Program-made: the position numbers and the translations under genes | Origin: Flavobacteriales bacterium | GTDB lineage: Bacteria; Bacteroidota; Bacteroidia; Flavobacteriales; Weeksellaceae | NCBI GenBank assembly: GCA_002747105.1 | Contig: PDSY01000018.1 | Span: forward strand, 1-50,692 | Direction of reading: 5' to 3' | Length of the DNA: 50,692 nucleotides | Shown: piece after piece, positions 27,224 through 35,813 of the stretch | How positions within the stretch are numbered: the first letter of the stretch is position 1 | Layout of the letters: each line of letters starts with the position of its first letter | The notes under the pieces: generated by a model | What the model saw: the letters and a program-made list of their open reading frames with translations, nothing else | Database searches by the model: none | What the model was told of the DNA's origin: nothing

Positions 27224-27260
27224 AAAAAATGCTTTATCAAAATTGATAAGGCATTTTTTT
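27224..27260 (+). terminator. terminator after the barrel/OmpA-like pair
   Basis: AAAAAATGCTTTATCA pairs with TGATAAGGCATTTTTT (one T-G wobble) around a 4-base loop, with a trailing T run. Confidence 0.9.
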
Positions 27261-27265
27261 TGTGT

Positions 27266-27273
27266 TAAATTTG
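27266..27273 (+). promoter_or_regulatory. -7 promoter box of the M16 peptidase gene
   Basis: TAAATTTG immediately after the preceding terminator, 70 bases before the TTG start at 27344. Confidence 0.55.
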
Positions 27274-27343
27274 TGCGGTTGAAAAAAATCGTTTCGTTTT
27301 TCAATGATAATGATTCATTTTAAATTTTAAAAAAAGAAAAAGC

Positions 27344-30196
27344 TTGAAAACATTGACTCAAAAAGATAAAAATAATTACGAATATCAAATTCTTGAAAAT
27401 GATAAATATGGCGTAAGAACTTATGAATTAGCCAACGGATTGAAGGTTTTTTTAGCCCAAAATTACGAAGTTCCAGAGATTCAATCTTTGATTGCCGTGA
27501 AAACAGGTTCTAATCGAGACCCAAAAGATAATACAGGTTTAGCGCATTATCTTGAGCACATGATGTTTAAAGGAACGAGCAAAATTGGTTCTACGAATTG
27601 GGAAAAAGAAAAACCACTCTTGGACCAAATTTCAGATTTGTACGAACAACACAAAAAAGAACAAAATCCCGAAAAAAAGAAAGCCATTTATCGTCAAATA
27701 GATGAGGTTTCCCAAGAGGCATCGCAATACGCCATTCCTAATGAATATGATAAACTGATGACTTCCATTGGGGCGACAGGAACCAATGCTCATACTTGGT
27801 TAGACGAGACGGTTTATAAAAATAGTATTCCTAAAACCGAATTAGAAAAATGGTTGAAAATCGAAAAAGAAAGGTTTTCGGAACTGACTTTAAGGCTTTT
27901 TCACACCGAATTAGAGTCTGTCTATGAGGAGTTCAATCGGGCTCAGGATAATGATGGAAGATTGGTGAATTATCAACTGATGGATGCTCTTTTTCCTACT
28001 CATCCTAATGGTCAACAAACGACTTTGGGGAAAGCAGAACATCTGAAAAATCCTTCAATGGAAGCGATTCACGAGTATTTTAATCAGTTTTATGTGCCGA
28101 ATAATATGGCGATAATTTTGGTGGGAGATTTAGATTTTGAAAAAACCATTCAGTTGATTGATGAAAATTTTGGTCAGTTAAAACCTGTTGATTTTACCGA
28201 AAAGGACGAAATACAAGAAAAGCCAATGACGACAATCGTCAAAAGAACGGTAAAAAGTCCATCAATGTCAAGGGTGCAATTGGCTTGGAGAACGGATAGT
28301 TTTGGAACAAAGGAGGCTCAGTTGGCTTATCTTTGTGCGATGATTTTATCCAATAATGGAGAGGTGGGACTGATAGATATTCATTTGAATCAAAATCAAA
28401 AAGTATTAAGCGCAGGAGCTTATAGCGTAGCGTTTAAGCAATATGGTTATTTTTCTGTGGTGGCGATACCAAAAGAAAATCAAACTTTAGACGAGGCGAA
28501 AGATTTGCTTTTGGAGCAGATAGATTTCATTAAAAAAGGGAAATTCCCCGATTGGATGCTTTCCGCCATTTTCAATGATATGAAATTGCAGAGAGAAAAA
28601 ACTTGGGATACATCAAAAGGTTTATCATCAATTCTTTGTGAAAACTTTATCAAAGAGTACAGTTGGAAACAAGAATTGGAAGAAATACAAGAAATTCAGC
28701 AGATTACCAAGGCAGAAATTGTTGGTTTTGCCCAAAGTTTTTTCAAAAATAATTATGCGATAGTCTATAAAGAGCAGGGAGCGAATGAAAATTTAATTCG
28801 GGTGGAAAACCCGAAAATCACGCCTATTCAGATGAATAGAGAGGAGCATTCTACATTTTTTAATGAAATGAACGAAATAATTTCCGAAGAGATACAACCT
28901 CAGTTTGTGGATTATGAAAAAGAAATCATCAAAGACGAAATCAATGAACACGAAATATCTTGGGTACCAAACAAAAAGAACGATATTGCTCAGTTGAATT
29001 TCATTTTTCCTTTCGGAAAGGATAATGATGTAGTTTGGAATCAGGCACTTACGCTTATTCATTATTTGGGCACCAATACGATGAACACAGAAGACATCAA
29101 GGCTCGTTTTTATCAACTTGGGATTACACAGGATTTTAAAGTGGCTCATACGCATATCAGTTTGATGTTGAGTGGTTTGGAGGAGAATATGCAAAAGGCG
29201 GTAGCACTTTTGTTTGATTATTTGCAACATCTGCAACCTGATAATGAGGTCTATGCTCAAGTTGTTCAGTCGGTGATGGAAGCGAGGGCGTATTATAAAA
29301 ATGATAAAAATAAAATTCTTAAACATCTGTTAGATTATGCCAAATATGGAAAGGTTTCCAGATTAAAAAATATCGTTTCGGAACAAGTATTAAGAAATAC
29401 GCCATGCAAGGACTTGACCGATAAAATAGCAACGATTTTTAATTATCCTTACGAAGTTTTTTATTATGGAAAAGAAATTGAAATGTTTAAAAATTATTTT
29501 TCAAAAATCAGTAAAAAACCGAGTTTAACACCTCCGCCAGCGAAAGTATTTCCAGAGCCAAAGACCAATGGCGAAGTCTTTTTTGTGGAATATGATATGG
29601 TACAATCCGAGATGATGAAAATTGGAAGAGCTTCCACGGTGAATCCGTATGAATTTGGTTTGATAAATGTTTTCAACGAATATTTTGGTAGAGGTTTATC
29701 GAGTATTGTTTTTCAGGAGTTGAGAGAACGTCGTTCTTTGGCTTATTCTGCTTATTTCACTTATACACCCTCTATTTATGAGGGCAAATCTAATTATGTT
29801 CAGTCTTATATTGGTACGCAACCTGATAAATTGGAACAGGCGGATAATGCGATTAATGAGTTATTAAGCGAAATTCCGAGTATCCCTGTTCAGTTTGAAA
29901 ATGCTAAAAAAACGATGTTAAAGAAAATGGCCACTAATAGAATAAGAGGTCAGCAGTTGTTTTTTAAATTATATGATTTGAAAAAACTGGGAATTAAGCA
30001 CGATATCAGGGAAGATGCCTATAAGAACATTCAAAATTTACACTTAAAGGATATTCAGGAGTTTTATCAAAAAGAAATTAAAAATATTACCTATAACACG
30101 GCACTTTTAGGAAATAAAGAGCAAATTGTAAACAAGAATCCAACTTGGGAATCTCAGTTGAAAATCTTGACCTTAGAAGATATTTTTGGATATTGA
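27344..30196 (+). CDS. M16 (pitrilysin/insulinase-like) zinc metallopeptidase
   Basis: A 950-residue, two-lobed M16 peptidase. The active N-terminal domain has the inverted zinc motif HYLEH (His68, Glu71, His72) in GLAHYLEHMMFKGT, with the third ligand glutamate in SVYEEFNRAQ (about 195-196). The C-terminal inactive lobe has the Arg/Tyr pair region FQELRERRSLAYSAYFTY. Unlike many Bacteroidota relatives I see no signal peptide, so it may be cytoplasmic. TTG at 27344 is used as start: no in-frame ATG lies between the preceding in-frame stop at 27311 and the conserved domain. Length and motifs suggest an active enzyme. Confidence 0.9.
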   Translation: MKTLTQKDKNNYEYQILENDKYGVRTYELANGLKVFLAQNYEVPEIQSLIAVKTGSNRDPKDNTGLAHYLEHMMFKGTSKIGSTNWEKEKPLLDQISDLYEQHKKEQNPEKKKAIYRQIDEVSQEASQYAIPNEYDKLMTSIGATGTNAHTWLDETVYKNSIPKTELEKWLKIEKERFSELTLRLFHTELESVYEEFNRAQDNDGRLVNYQLMDALFPTHPNGQQTTLGKAEHLKNPSMEAIHEYFNQFYVPNNMAIILVGDLDFEKTIQLIDENFGQLKPVDFTEKDEIQEKPMTTIVKRTVKSPSMSRVQLAWRTDSFGTKEAQLAYLCAMILSNNGEVGLIDIHLNQNQKVLSAGAYSVAFKQYGYFSVVAIPKENQTLDEAKDLLLEQIDFIKKGKFPDWMLSAIFNDMKLQREKTWDTSKGLSSILCENFIKEYSWKQELEEIQEIQQITKAEIVGFAQSFFKNNYAIVYKEQGANENLIRVENPKITPIQMNREEHSTFFNEMNEIISEEIQPQFVDYEKEIIKDEINEHEISWVPNKKNDIAQLNFIFPFGKDNDVVWNQALTLIHYLGTNTMNTEDIKARFYQLGITQDFKVAHTHISLMLSGLEENMQKAVALLFDYLQHLQPDNEVYAQVVQSVMEARAYYKNDKNKILKHLLDYAKYGKVSRLKNIVSEQVLRNTPCKDLTDKIATIFNYPYEVFYYGKEIEMFKNYFSKISKKPSLTPPPAKVFPEPKTNGEVFFVEYDMVQSEMMKIGRASTVNPYEFGLINVFNEYFGRGLSSIVFQELRERRSLAYSAYFTYTPSIYEGKSNYVQSYIGTQPDKLEQADNAINELLSEIPSIPVQFENAKKTMLKKMATNRIRGQQLFFKLYDLKKLGIKHDIREDAYKNIQNLHLKDIQEFYQKEIKNITYNTALLGNKEQIVNKNPTWESQLKILTLEDIFGY

Positions 30197-30204
30197 TGTT
30201 TTTA

Positions 30205-30239
30205 AGTTTTCTAGTGGTTAGTTTTCTAGTAATCAGTTG
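30205..30239 (+). repeat. 15-nt CTAG repeat, two units and a partial
   Basis: AGTTTTCTAGTGGTT (30205-30219), AGTTTTCTAGTAATC (30220-30234) and AGTTG. They lie 8 bases after the M16 stop and share the 15-nt unit of the arrays at 35536 and 42411. Confidence 0.7.
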
Positions 30240-30338
30240 TATATGTTATGTGATTTAGGGTGAAATCATACTTCGTTAAAAATAAAACGAACCAATTTAA
30301 TTATTTTAAAAAAAACAGTATTTTAAAAATGATATTTC

Positions 30339-30491
30339 GCTCTTTTGTCTTGAAACAAAAGAGCCAAAAGTTCAAGACTGCGGAAATTCGGCTAAAAATA
30401 AAGTTGAAAATCTAAAATTTCTAAAACTTGCTCCACCGCTTTTCCCCTCGCTTGCATCGAACACAAGAAATTTTTTAACGATTTTCAACTT
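30339..30491. repeat. dispersed palindromic element, copy 2 (inverted relative to copy 1)
   Basis: The M16-ppk2 spacer (30197-30820) holds no gene. In it, the hairpin GCTCTTTTG...CAAAAGAGC (30339-30364) is followed by CCAAAAGTTCAAG and then by a large imperfect palindrome bounded by a perfect 12-bp inverted repeat, AAGTTGAAAATC (30401-30412) and GATTTTCAACTT (30480-30491), with a GC-richer core containing CGAACAC. Reverse-complemented, it aligns part by part with 15397-15533, including CTTGAACTTTTGG and GCAAGTTTTA. Confidence 0.7.
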
Positions 30492-30682
30492 CATTTTCTT
30501 AACGCCTACATTTCCGAGGTCTTTTTTCCGAGGTTAAAATTTAGCCCTTTCTATTTGAAATCAATTAAAGTGCTTACTATCAATTAAATTATTAAATATT
30601 GTTAAAAGTATGATTTTGCCCTGTTGCTGGTTGTGTACTGTTTATTGGATTATCACAGGATGCAGTATATGGTGTATCTCCT

Positions 30683-30724
30683 CACTTACTAGACTACTGA
30701 TTGAACTAGATTACTAGAAAACTA
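30683..30724 (-). repeat. 15-nt CTAG repeat, inverted array
   Basis: Read on the minus strand this gives AGTTTTCTAGTAATCTAG, TTCAATC, AGTAGTCTAGTAAGTG: the same unit as at 30205 but inverted, closing the far side of the same spacer. Confidence 0.65.
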
Positions 30725-30820
30725 AAAAATCTTAAAAATGTCAAAAGTCAGTCTTTTTTTTGTCTTTTTTTTGTCAAAAAATGATTAATTTTATCGAATA
30801 AAATAATTAATCACGGTATT

Positions 30821-31675
30821 ATGGCAAAAATAGAAGATTTTGAAAAATTCAATGGTACGGAGGACATTTTGAATTATCTGAGAGATAATTTGGAGGGTAA
30901 TGAAACTTACCATAAAATTTTAGAAAAGTATGAGTATGAGCAAGAGCTGATTCAGTTACAGGCTCAGTTGGTCAATTTTCAGCAATGGGTAGCAAAAAAC
31001 AAAAAAAAGGTAGCCATTATTTTTGAAGGAAGAGATGCTTCGGGGAAAGGGGGAACTATCAAAAGGTTTATAGAGCACTTAAATCCAAGAGCAATGAGAT
31101 TGGTTGCATTGAATAAACCAACCGATGTAGAGCGAGGACAATGGTATTTCAGAAGGTATGTTAAAGAACTACCAAACGAGGGAGAGTTGGTGTTTTTTGA
31201 TAGAAGTTGGTACAATAGAGCTGTTGTAGAACCAGTGATGGGCTTCTGTACAGACGAGCAATATGACGAATTTATGGTACAAGTTCCAGAGTTTGAGCAT
31301 ATGTTATATGAATCGGGAACGCATGTGATTAAGTTTTGGTTTTCCGTGAGTAAGGACGAGCAATTGAATAGATTTCAGAGAAGATTGAGAACGCCATTGA
31401 AAAAGTGGAAATACAGTCCAGTAGATGAAAAAGGTCAGGAACTTTGGGATACTTATACGCATTACAAAGACCAAATGTTTGCTAGAACGCATACGCCATT
31501 TTCTCCTTGGGTAATTATTAAATCTGATAATAAAAAAAGAGCGAGATTGGAAGCGATTAAATATGTATTGTCGTTATTCAATTACGATGGTAAGGAAAAT
31601 TCGGAGGTGAGTTTAAATACAGACCCGAATATTATTCAGCGATATTTCAGATCAGTAAAACAGATTGATTTATAA
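30821..31675 (+). CDS. ppk2: polyphosphate kinase 2 (PPK2), first of two tandem copies
   Basis: A 284-residue PPK2 that transfers phosphate between polyphosphate and nucleotides. Walker A is EGRDASGKGGTIKR (Gly70-Lys76), the lid motif is NKPTDVERGQWYFRRYV, and Walker B plus active site is VFFDRSWYNRAVVEPVMGFC. The P-loop kinase fold and single-domain length suit the short PPK2 class; whether GDP, ADP or NMP is preferred cannot be told. The second copy begins 54 bases downstream. Confidence 0.93.
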   Translation: MAKIEDFEKFNGTEDILNYLRDNLEGNETYHKILEKYEYEQELIQLQAQLVNFQQWVAKNKKKVAIIFEGRDASGKGGTIKRFIEHLNPRAMRLVALNKPTDVERGQWYFRRYVKELPNEGELVFFDRSWYNRAVVEPVMGFCTDEQYDEFMVQVPEFEHMLYESGTHVIKFWFSVSKDEQLNRFQRRLRTPLKKWKYSPVDEKGQELWDTYTHYKDQMFARTHTPFSPWVIIKSDNKKRARLEAIKYVLSLFNYDGKENSEVSLNTDPNIIQRYFRSVKQIDL

Positions 31676-31729
31676 TCGGTTATTTACGAGAAATATCGTT
31701 TATTTTTTATTTAATTCAATGAAATAATT

Positions 31730-32533
31730 ATGGAAATTACACAAAAACAGTTTAAAAAATTACAAACCAAGAAAGGAATAAGAGCCCTATTAAGAAATGA
31801 AAGTATGAATGCCGAAAAGGCGATTAAATTCATTACTTATGAAAAGCGATTAGAAAAGCTACAAGAGGAGATGATAAAACTCTTGAATTGGGTAGTCGAA
31901 AAGGAGAAAAAATTAGTGATCATTTTTGAAGGTAGAGATGCTGCAGGAAAAGGGGGAGCCATTAGGAGGATTACCGAAAACCTTAATCCAAGACAGCACC
32001 GAGTGGTTGCCTTACCAAAGCCTAATGAAGTGGAGCAAGGGCAATGGTATTTTCAGCGATATATCAATCAGTTACCAAAGGCTGGTGAGATTGTTTTCTT
32101 CGATAGAAGTTGGTACAACAGAGCGGTGGTAGAGCCTGTAAATGGTTTCTGTACCGATGAGGAATATAAGACTTTCATGGAGCAAGTGAATCAATTTGAG
32201 GCAATGCTCGTGGATTCTGGAACGCAAGTTTTAAAGTTGTATTTTTCTATTTCTAAAGAAGAACAGATAAAACGATTTGAGGAGATTAAAAATAGTCCTG
32301 TCAAGCGTTGGAAGTTCAGTAAGGTAGATGAAAAGGCATTGGAACTTTGGGATAAATACACGGAATACAAAGAAAAAATGTTCCATAAAACGAATACAAA
32401 AAAAATCCCTTGGAAGGTAGTGAAGGCAAATAAAAAATCAAAAGCGAGAATAGAAGCCTTAGAATATATTTTGAAAGAAGTACCTTACGAAGCCAAAGAT
32501 TTTGATAGAATTAAACATAAGGAATTAGATTAA
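31730..32533 (+). CDS. ppk2: polyphosphate kinase 2 (PPK2), second of two tandem copies
   Basis: A 267-residue PPK2 clearly paralogous to the upstream gene: Walker A EGRDAAGKGGAIRR (Gly68-Lys74), ALPKPNEVEQGQWYFQRYI and VFFDRSWYNRAVVEPVNGFC. The N-terminus is distinct and Lys-rich. The copies share all catalytic motifs but are well diverged elsewhere, so this is an old duplication or two subtypes with different nucleotide preference. It is followed by a terminator. Confidence 0.93.
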   Translation: MEITQKQFKKLQTKKGIRALLRNESMNAEKAIKFITYEKRLEKLQEEMIKLLNWVVEKEKKLVIIFEGRDAAGKGGAIRRITENLNPRQHRVVALPKPNEVEQGQWYFQRYINQLPKAGEIVFFDRSWYNRAVVEPVNGFCTDEEYKTFMEQVNQFEAMLVDSGTQVLKLYFSISKEEQIKRFEEIKNSPVKRWKFSKVDEKALELWDKYTEYKEKMFHKTNTKKIPWKVVKANKKSKARIEALEYILKEVPYEAKDFDRIKHKELD

Positions 32534-32562
32534 TTCTTTTACTGAAATCGTACAATAAATAT

Positions 32563-32600
32563 AAACCCTTACTTAGTTTTACTATTGGTAAGGGTTTTTT
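32563..32600 (+). terminator. terminator of the ppk2 pair
   Basis: AAACCCTTAC (32563-32572) pairs with GTAAGGGTTT (32588-32597), followed by TTT to 32600. Confidence 0.8.
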
Positions 32601-32614
32601 AGGTCAAAGCATTC

Positions 32615-32662
32615 TCAGCCTCAACCTCAACCTTAGCCTTAATCTTAATCTCACCCTCAATT
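32615..32662 (+). repeat. degenerate hexamer array (TCAACC-like, eight units)
   Basis: TCAGCC, TCAACC, TCAACC, TTAGCC, TTAATC, TTAATC, TCACCC and TCAATT in perfect 6-base register between the ppk2 terminator and the polA promoter. A five-unit relative lies at 18774-18803 beside the dnaJ stop. Confidence 0.75.
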
Positions 32663-32670
32663 TTATTTCC

Positions 32671-32678
32671 TATCTTTG
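32671..32678 (+). promoter_or_regulatory. -7 promoter box almost touching the polA start
   Basis: TATCTTTG ends 5 bases before the ATG at 32684; polA mRNA may be leaderless. Confidence 0.6.
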
Positions 32679-32683
32679 CTTTT

Positions 32684-35527
32684 ATGAATCATTCAGATAA
32701 AAGACTTTTTTTAATAGATGCCTATGCGATGATTTTTCGTGGGTATTATGCACTGATTAGAAATCCGAGAGTAACCAGTAAAGGGGTAGATGTTTCTGCT
32801 GTTTTTGGTTTTACCAATTCATTAATCGAACTGATTAGAAGAGAAAAGCCGACGCATTTGGCAGTGGTTTTTGATGTTGGGAAAGCTACTGTAAGAACCG
32901 AAGAATTTGCGGATTATAAATCCAATAGAAGCGAAACTCCCGAGGCGATAAAAAAAGGAATACCGATTATTCAAGCGATTTTAAAAGCGATGCATATTCC
33001 TATTTTGGGCGTGGAAGGTTACGAGGCAGATGATGTGATTGGAACGATTGCTAAAAAAGCGGAAGTGAAAGATTATCAGGTTTTAATGGTAACACCTGAT
33101 AAAGATTTTGCTCAGTTGGTTACCGAAAAAATTAAAATGTACAAACCTGCGAGAAAGGGTGGGGGAATTGAAATTTGGGGAATCGATGAGGTGAAAGAAA
33201 AATTTGAAGTCGAGGAACCAAAACAAGTCATTGATTACCTTGGAATGATGGGAGATTCTGTGGATAATATTCCAGGATTGCAGGGAGTTGGAGAAAAAAC
33301 AGCGAAAAAGTTTATTAAGCAATATGGCTCAATGGAAAACCTCTTGCAAAACACCAACGAACTGAAAGGTAAACTCAAGGAAAAGGTAGAAAATTCGGCT
33401 GAGTTGGGAATTTTATCTAAAAAATTAGCCACGATTTTAACGGATGCTCCAATTGATTTTAAGGAAGAAGATTACGATTTAGAAGAACCTGATTTTCAGA
33501 AAGTAAAAGAAATTTTTGAAGAGATAGAGTTTAGGAGAATGTATCAAAATCTTTATCGAGCCTTTGGGAATGAGCAAGAAAGTCAAGAATTGAGAGCCAA
33601 GAGCCAAGAACCAAGAGTCAAGAGTCCAGACTCGAAAGCCAAGACTCAAAAACCAGTTGCTCGACAATTAGATTTGTTTGCTGATTTTGAGGCGTTAGAC
33701 CAAGCGACTTCTACCAAAAAAACTTTTGAAAATAACGATTGTTTATATCAGTTTATTGACACACCGAAAGCACAGAAAATATTGGTGCAAAATTTAATGA
33801 ACCAAAAGGCTGTTTGTTTTGATACCGAAACCACTTCTTTGGACGAATTGGAGGCTGAGCTGATAGGAATGAGTTTTTCCTATAAAAAGGGATTGGCATA
33901 TTATGTTCCCCTGAGTGAAAATCGTGAAGAATGTTGGGCGACTTTGGAGATTTTTAGACCATTTTTTGAAAAAGAAGAGGTGCTAAAAATCGCTCATAAT
34001 ATGAAGTACGATTACAAGGTGTTGATGAATTATAATATCGAGGTCAAAGGTAATCTGTTCTGTACGATGATTGCTCATTATTTATTGAATCCAGATGGCA
34101 GACATTCAATGGATTATCTTTCGGAGATGTATTTGGATTATAAGCCCATTGCCATCGAAACTTTAATCGGGAAGAAAGGGAAAAATCAAAAAACCTTGCG
34201 TCAAATAGGCTTAAAAGAGCAGACGAATTATGCAGCAGAAGATGCTGATGTCACTTTTCAGTTGTATGAAATTTTTGAACCTCAGTTGAAAAAGGAGAAT
34301 TTAGAAAGTGTTTTTTATCAGATGGAAATTCCGTTGATGAAAGTTTTGGCAAAAATGGAATTGGAAGGAATTGCTTTGAATACCAATTGGTTAAATCAAG
34401 AAAGTGAAGATTTAGAAAATGATTTAAAAGCCTTATCGGAGAAGATTTTTGAGATTTCTGAAGAGGAATTTAATTTGAATTCTCCAAAGCAGTTAGGTCT
34501 AATTTTATTCGATAAATTAAAACTTGACCCCAAGGCGAAAAAAACAAAAACAGGACAATATTCCACTTCGGAAAGTGTATTGCAGAAACTCAAAAATAAA
34601 CACGATATTATTCAGTATATTTTAGAATATCGAACCTATCAAAAACTAAAATCCACTTATGTAGATGCTTTGCCAGAACAGATTAGTCCAAAAGATGGAA
34701 GAGTGCATACTCGCTTTTCACAGACGACGGCATCTACGGGAAGATTGTCGAGTTTGAACCCTAATTTGCAGAATATTCCGATTAGAACGAAAAGAGGACA
34801 GCAAATTCGTGGAGCGTTTATTGCTAAGGAAAATTGCAAATTAATCGCTGCCGATTATTCTCAAATAGAATTAAGACTGATTGCCGAGATTTCGGGTGAG
34901 CGTAATATGATAAAAGCCTTTCAGGATGGTGAGGATATTCACGCATCAACGGCATCTAAATTGTTTAAAATTCCATTGAATGAAGTAACCAAAACACAGA
35001 GAAGTCAGGCTAAAAATGTGAATTTTGGAATTATTTATGGTCAAAGTGCCTTTGCTTTGGCAGAGCAAACGGGACTTTCTCGAAAAGAAGCCAAAGCATT
35101 GATTGATACTTATTATGCCAACTATCCTACGCTGAAAGAATTTATGGCAAATCAGGTGCAAAAGGCGAGAGAATTGGGATATGTGGAAACGATTTTTGGA
35201 AGAAGAAGACACTTAAAAGATATTAATTCTAATAATTTTGTGGTCAAAGGACACGCAGAGCGAAACGCTGTGAATGCTCCTATTCAGGGTTCAGCGGCGG
35301 ATATTATTAAAATAGCAATGATTAATATTGATAAAGCCTTAACTGAGCAAAATTTACAAACCAAAATGCTCTTACAAGTTCACGATGAATTGATTTTTGA
35401 AGTTCCCACCGATGAAATAACGCAGGTTTCAAATATTATTAAAACGGAAATGGAAAATGCTGTGGAGACCAAAGTTCCTTTAACGGTGGAAATAGGCATT
35501 GGTGATAATTGGTTGGAAGCACATTGA
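32684..35527 (+). CDS. polA: DNA polymerase I with proofreading domain and a repeat-derived linker
   Basis: A 947-residue three-domain Pol I. Residues 1-290 are the 5'-3' (flap) nuclease (FLIDAYAMIFRGYYAL, YEADDVIGTIA, TPDKDFAQLV). The 3'-5' exonuclease at about 350-530 keeps its catalytic residues (CFDTETTSL, IAHNMKYDYKVLMNY, YAAEDADVTFQLYE), so proofreading is expected. The polymerase at about 560-947 has motif A (AADYSQIELRLIAEISG), the fingers (RSQAKNVNFGIIYGQSAFALA) and motif C (LLQVHDELIFEVP). Between nuclease and exonuclease, residues 304-324 are three heptapeptides, RAKSQEP-RVKSPDS-KAKTQKP, encoded by a 7-nt tandem repeat. Monocistronic. Confidence 0.96.
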   Translation: MNHSDKRLFLIDAYAMIFRGYYALIRNPRVTSKGVDVSAVFGFTNSLIELIRREKPTHLAVVFDVGKATVRTEEFADYKSNRSETPEAIKKGIPIIQAILKAMHIPILGVEGYEADDVIGTIAKKAEVKDYQVLMVTPDKDFAQLVTEKIKMYKPARKGGGIEIWGIDEVKEKFEVEEPKQVIDYLGMMGDSVDNIPGLQGVGEKTAKKFIKQYGSMENLLQNTNELKGKLKEKVENSAELGILSKKLATILTDAPIDFKEEDYDLEEPDFQKVKEIFEEIEFRRMYQNLYRAFGNEQESQELRAKSQEPRVKSPDSKAKTQKPVARQLDLFADFEALDQATSTKKTFENNDCLYQFIDTPKAQKILVQNLMNQKAVCFDTETTSLDELEAELIGMSFSYKKGLAYYVPLSENREECWATLEIFRPFFEKEEVLKIAHNMKYDYKVLMNYNIEVKGNLFCTMIAHYLLNPDGRHSMDYLSEMYLDYKPIAIETLIGKKGKNQKTLRQIGLKEQTNYAAEDADVTFQLYEIFEPQLKKENLESVFYQMEIPLMKVLAKMELEGIALNTNWLNQESEDLENDLKALSEKIFEISEEEFNLNSPKQLGLILFDKLKLDPKAKKTKTGQYSTSESVLQKLKNKHDIIQYILEYRTYQKLKSTYVDALPEQISPKDGRVHTRFSQTTASTGRLSSLNPNLQNIPIRTKRGQQIRGAFIAKENCKLIAADYSQIELRLIAEISGERNMIKAFQDGEDIHASTASKLFKIPLNEVTKTQRSQAKNVNFGIIYGQSAFALAEQTGLSRKEAKALIDTYYANYPTLKEFMANQVQKARELGYVETIFGRRRHLKDINSNNFVVKGHAERNAVNAPIQGSAADIIKIAMINIDKALTEQNLQTKMLLQVHDELIFEVPTDEITQVSNIIKTEMENAVETKVPLTVEIGIGDNWLEAH
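33579..33655 (+). repeat. 7-nt tandem repeat inside polA (eleven degenerate units)
   Basis: In strict 7-base register: AAAGTCA, AGAATTG, AGAGCCA, AGAGCCA, AGAACCA, AGAGTCA, AGAGTCC, AGACTCG, AAAGCCA, AGACTCA, AAAACCA. Because 3 x 7 bases = 7 codons, the reading frame is kept and gives a heptapeptide repeat in the interdomain linker. Confidence 0.85.
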
Positions 35528-35535
35528 TTTTTTTT

Positions 35536-35580
35536 AGTAGTCTAGTGGTCAGTAGTCTAGTAATCAGTAGTCTAGTGGTC
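35536..35580 (+). repeat. 15-nt CTAG repeat, three units
   Basis: AGTAGTCTAGTGGTC, AGTAGTCTAGTAATC, AGTAGTCTAGTGGTC, beginning 9 bases after the polA stop. The unit itself is a 7+8 dimer of AGTnnTC-like halves. Nothing else is evident in the spacer up to the promoter at 35775. Confidence 0.85.
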
Positions 35581-35774
35581 AGTTACTTATTGGTTGGTGG
35601 TTTATTCATTCTCTTTTAAAGGCAGAATATCACCTAGTGACGATCTGTATTGGATATAATATAGAGCAGTAATGTTTTGCGTCTTTTTCAAGAGTATAAT
35701 ATTCATGACAGTAAATTAAATATCAATTTGTATATAATTAGGCAGATTTATTTTCTTTATTGTGTGAAATATGT

Positions 35775-35782
35775 TATTTTTG
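35775..35782 (+). promoter_or_regulatory. -7 promoter box of the 292-residue membrane protein gene
   Basis: TATTTTTG, 31 bases before the ATG at 35814. Confidence 0.6.
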
Positions 35783-35813
35783 TTCCAAATAGAATGAATT
35801 AAAATATATTATT

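Noticed and set aside
28793..29326. 177-codon open frame on the minus strand inside the M16 gene
   Set aside because: It lies wholly antisense to a conserved domain and its translation is an Ile/Phe/His-rich shadow with no family features.
32684..35527. Loss of proofreading in Pol I
   Set aside because: All three exonuclease motifs (DTE, NxxxD, YxxxD) are intact.
35536..35580. 15-nt repeats as a possible CRISPR array
   Set aside because: The units are directly adjacent with no spacers, are too short, and no cas gene is present in the window.
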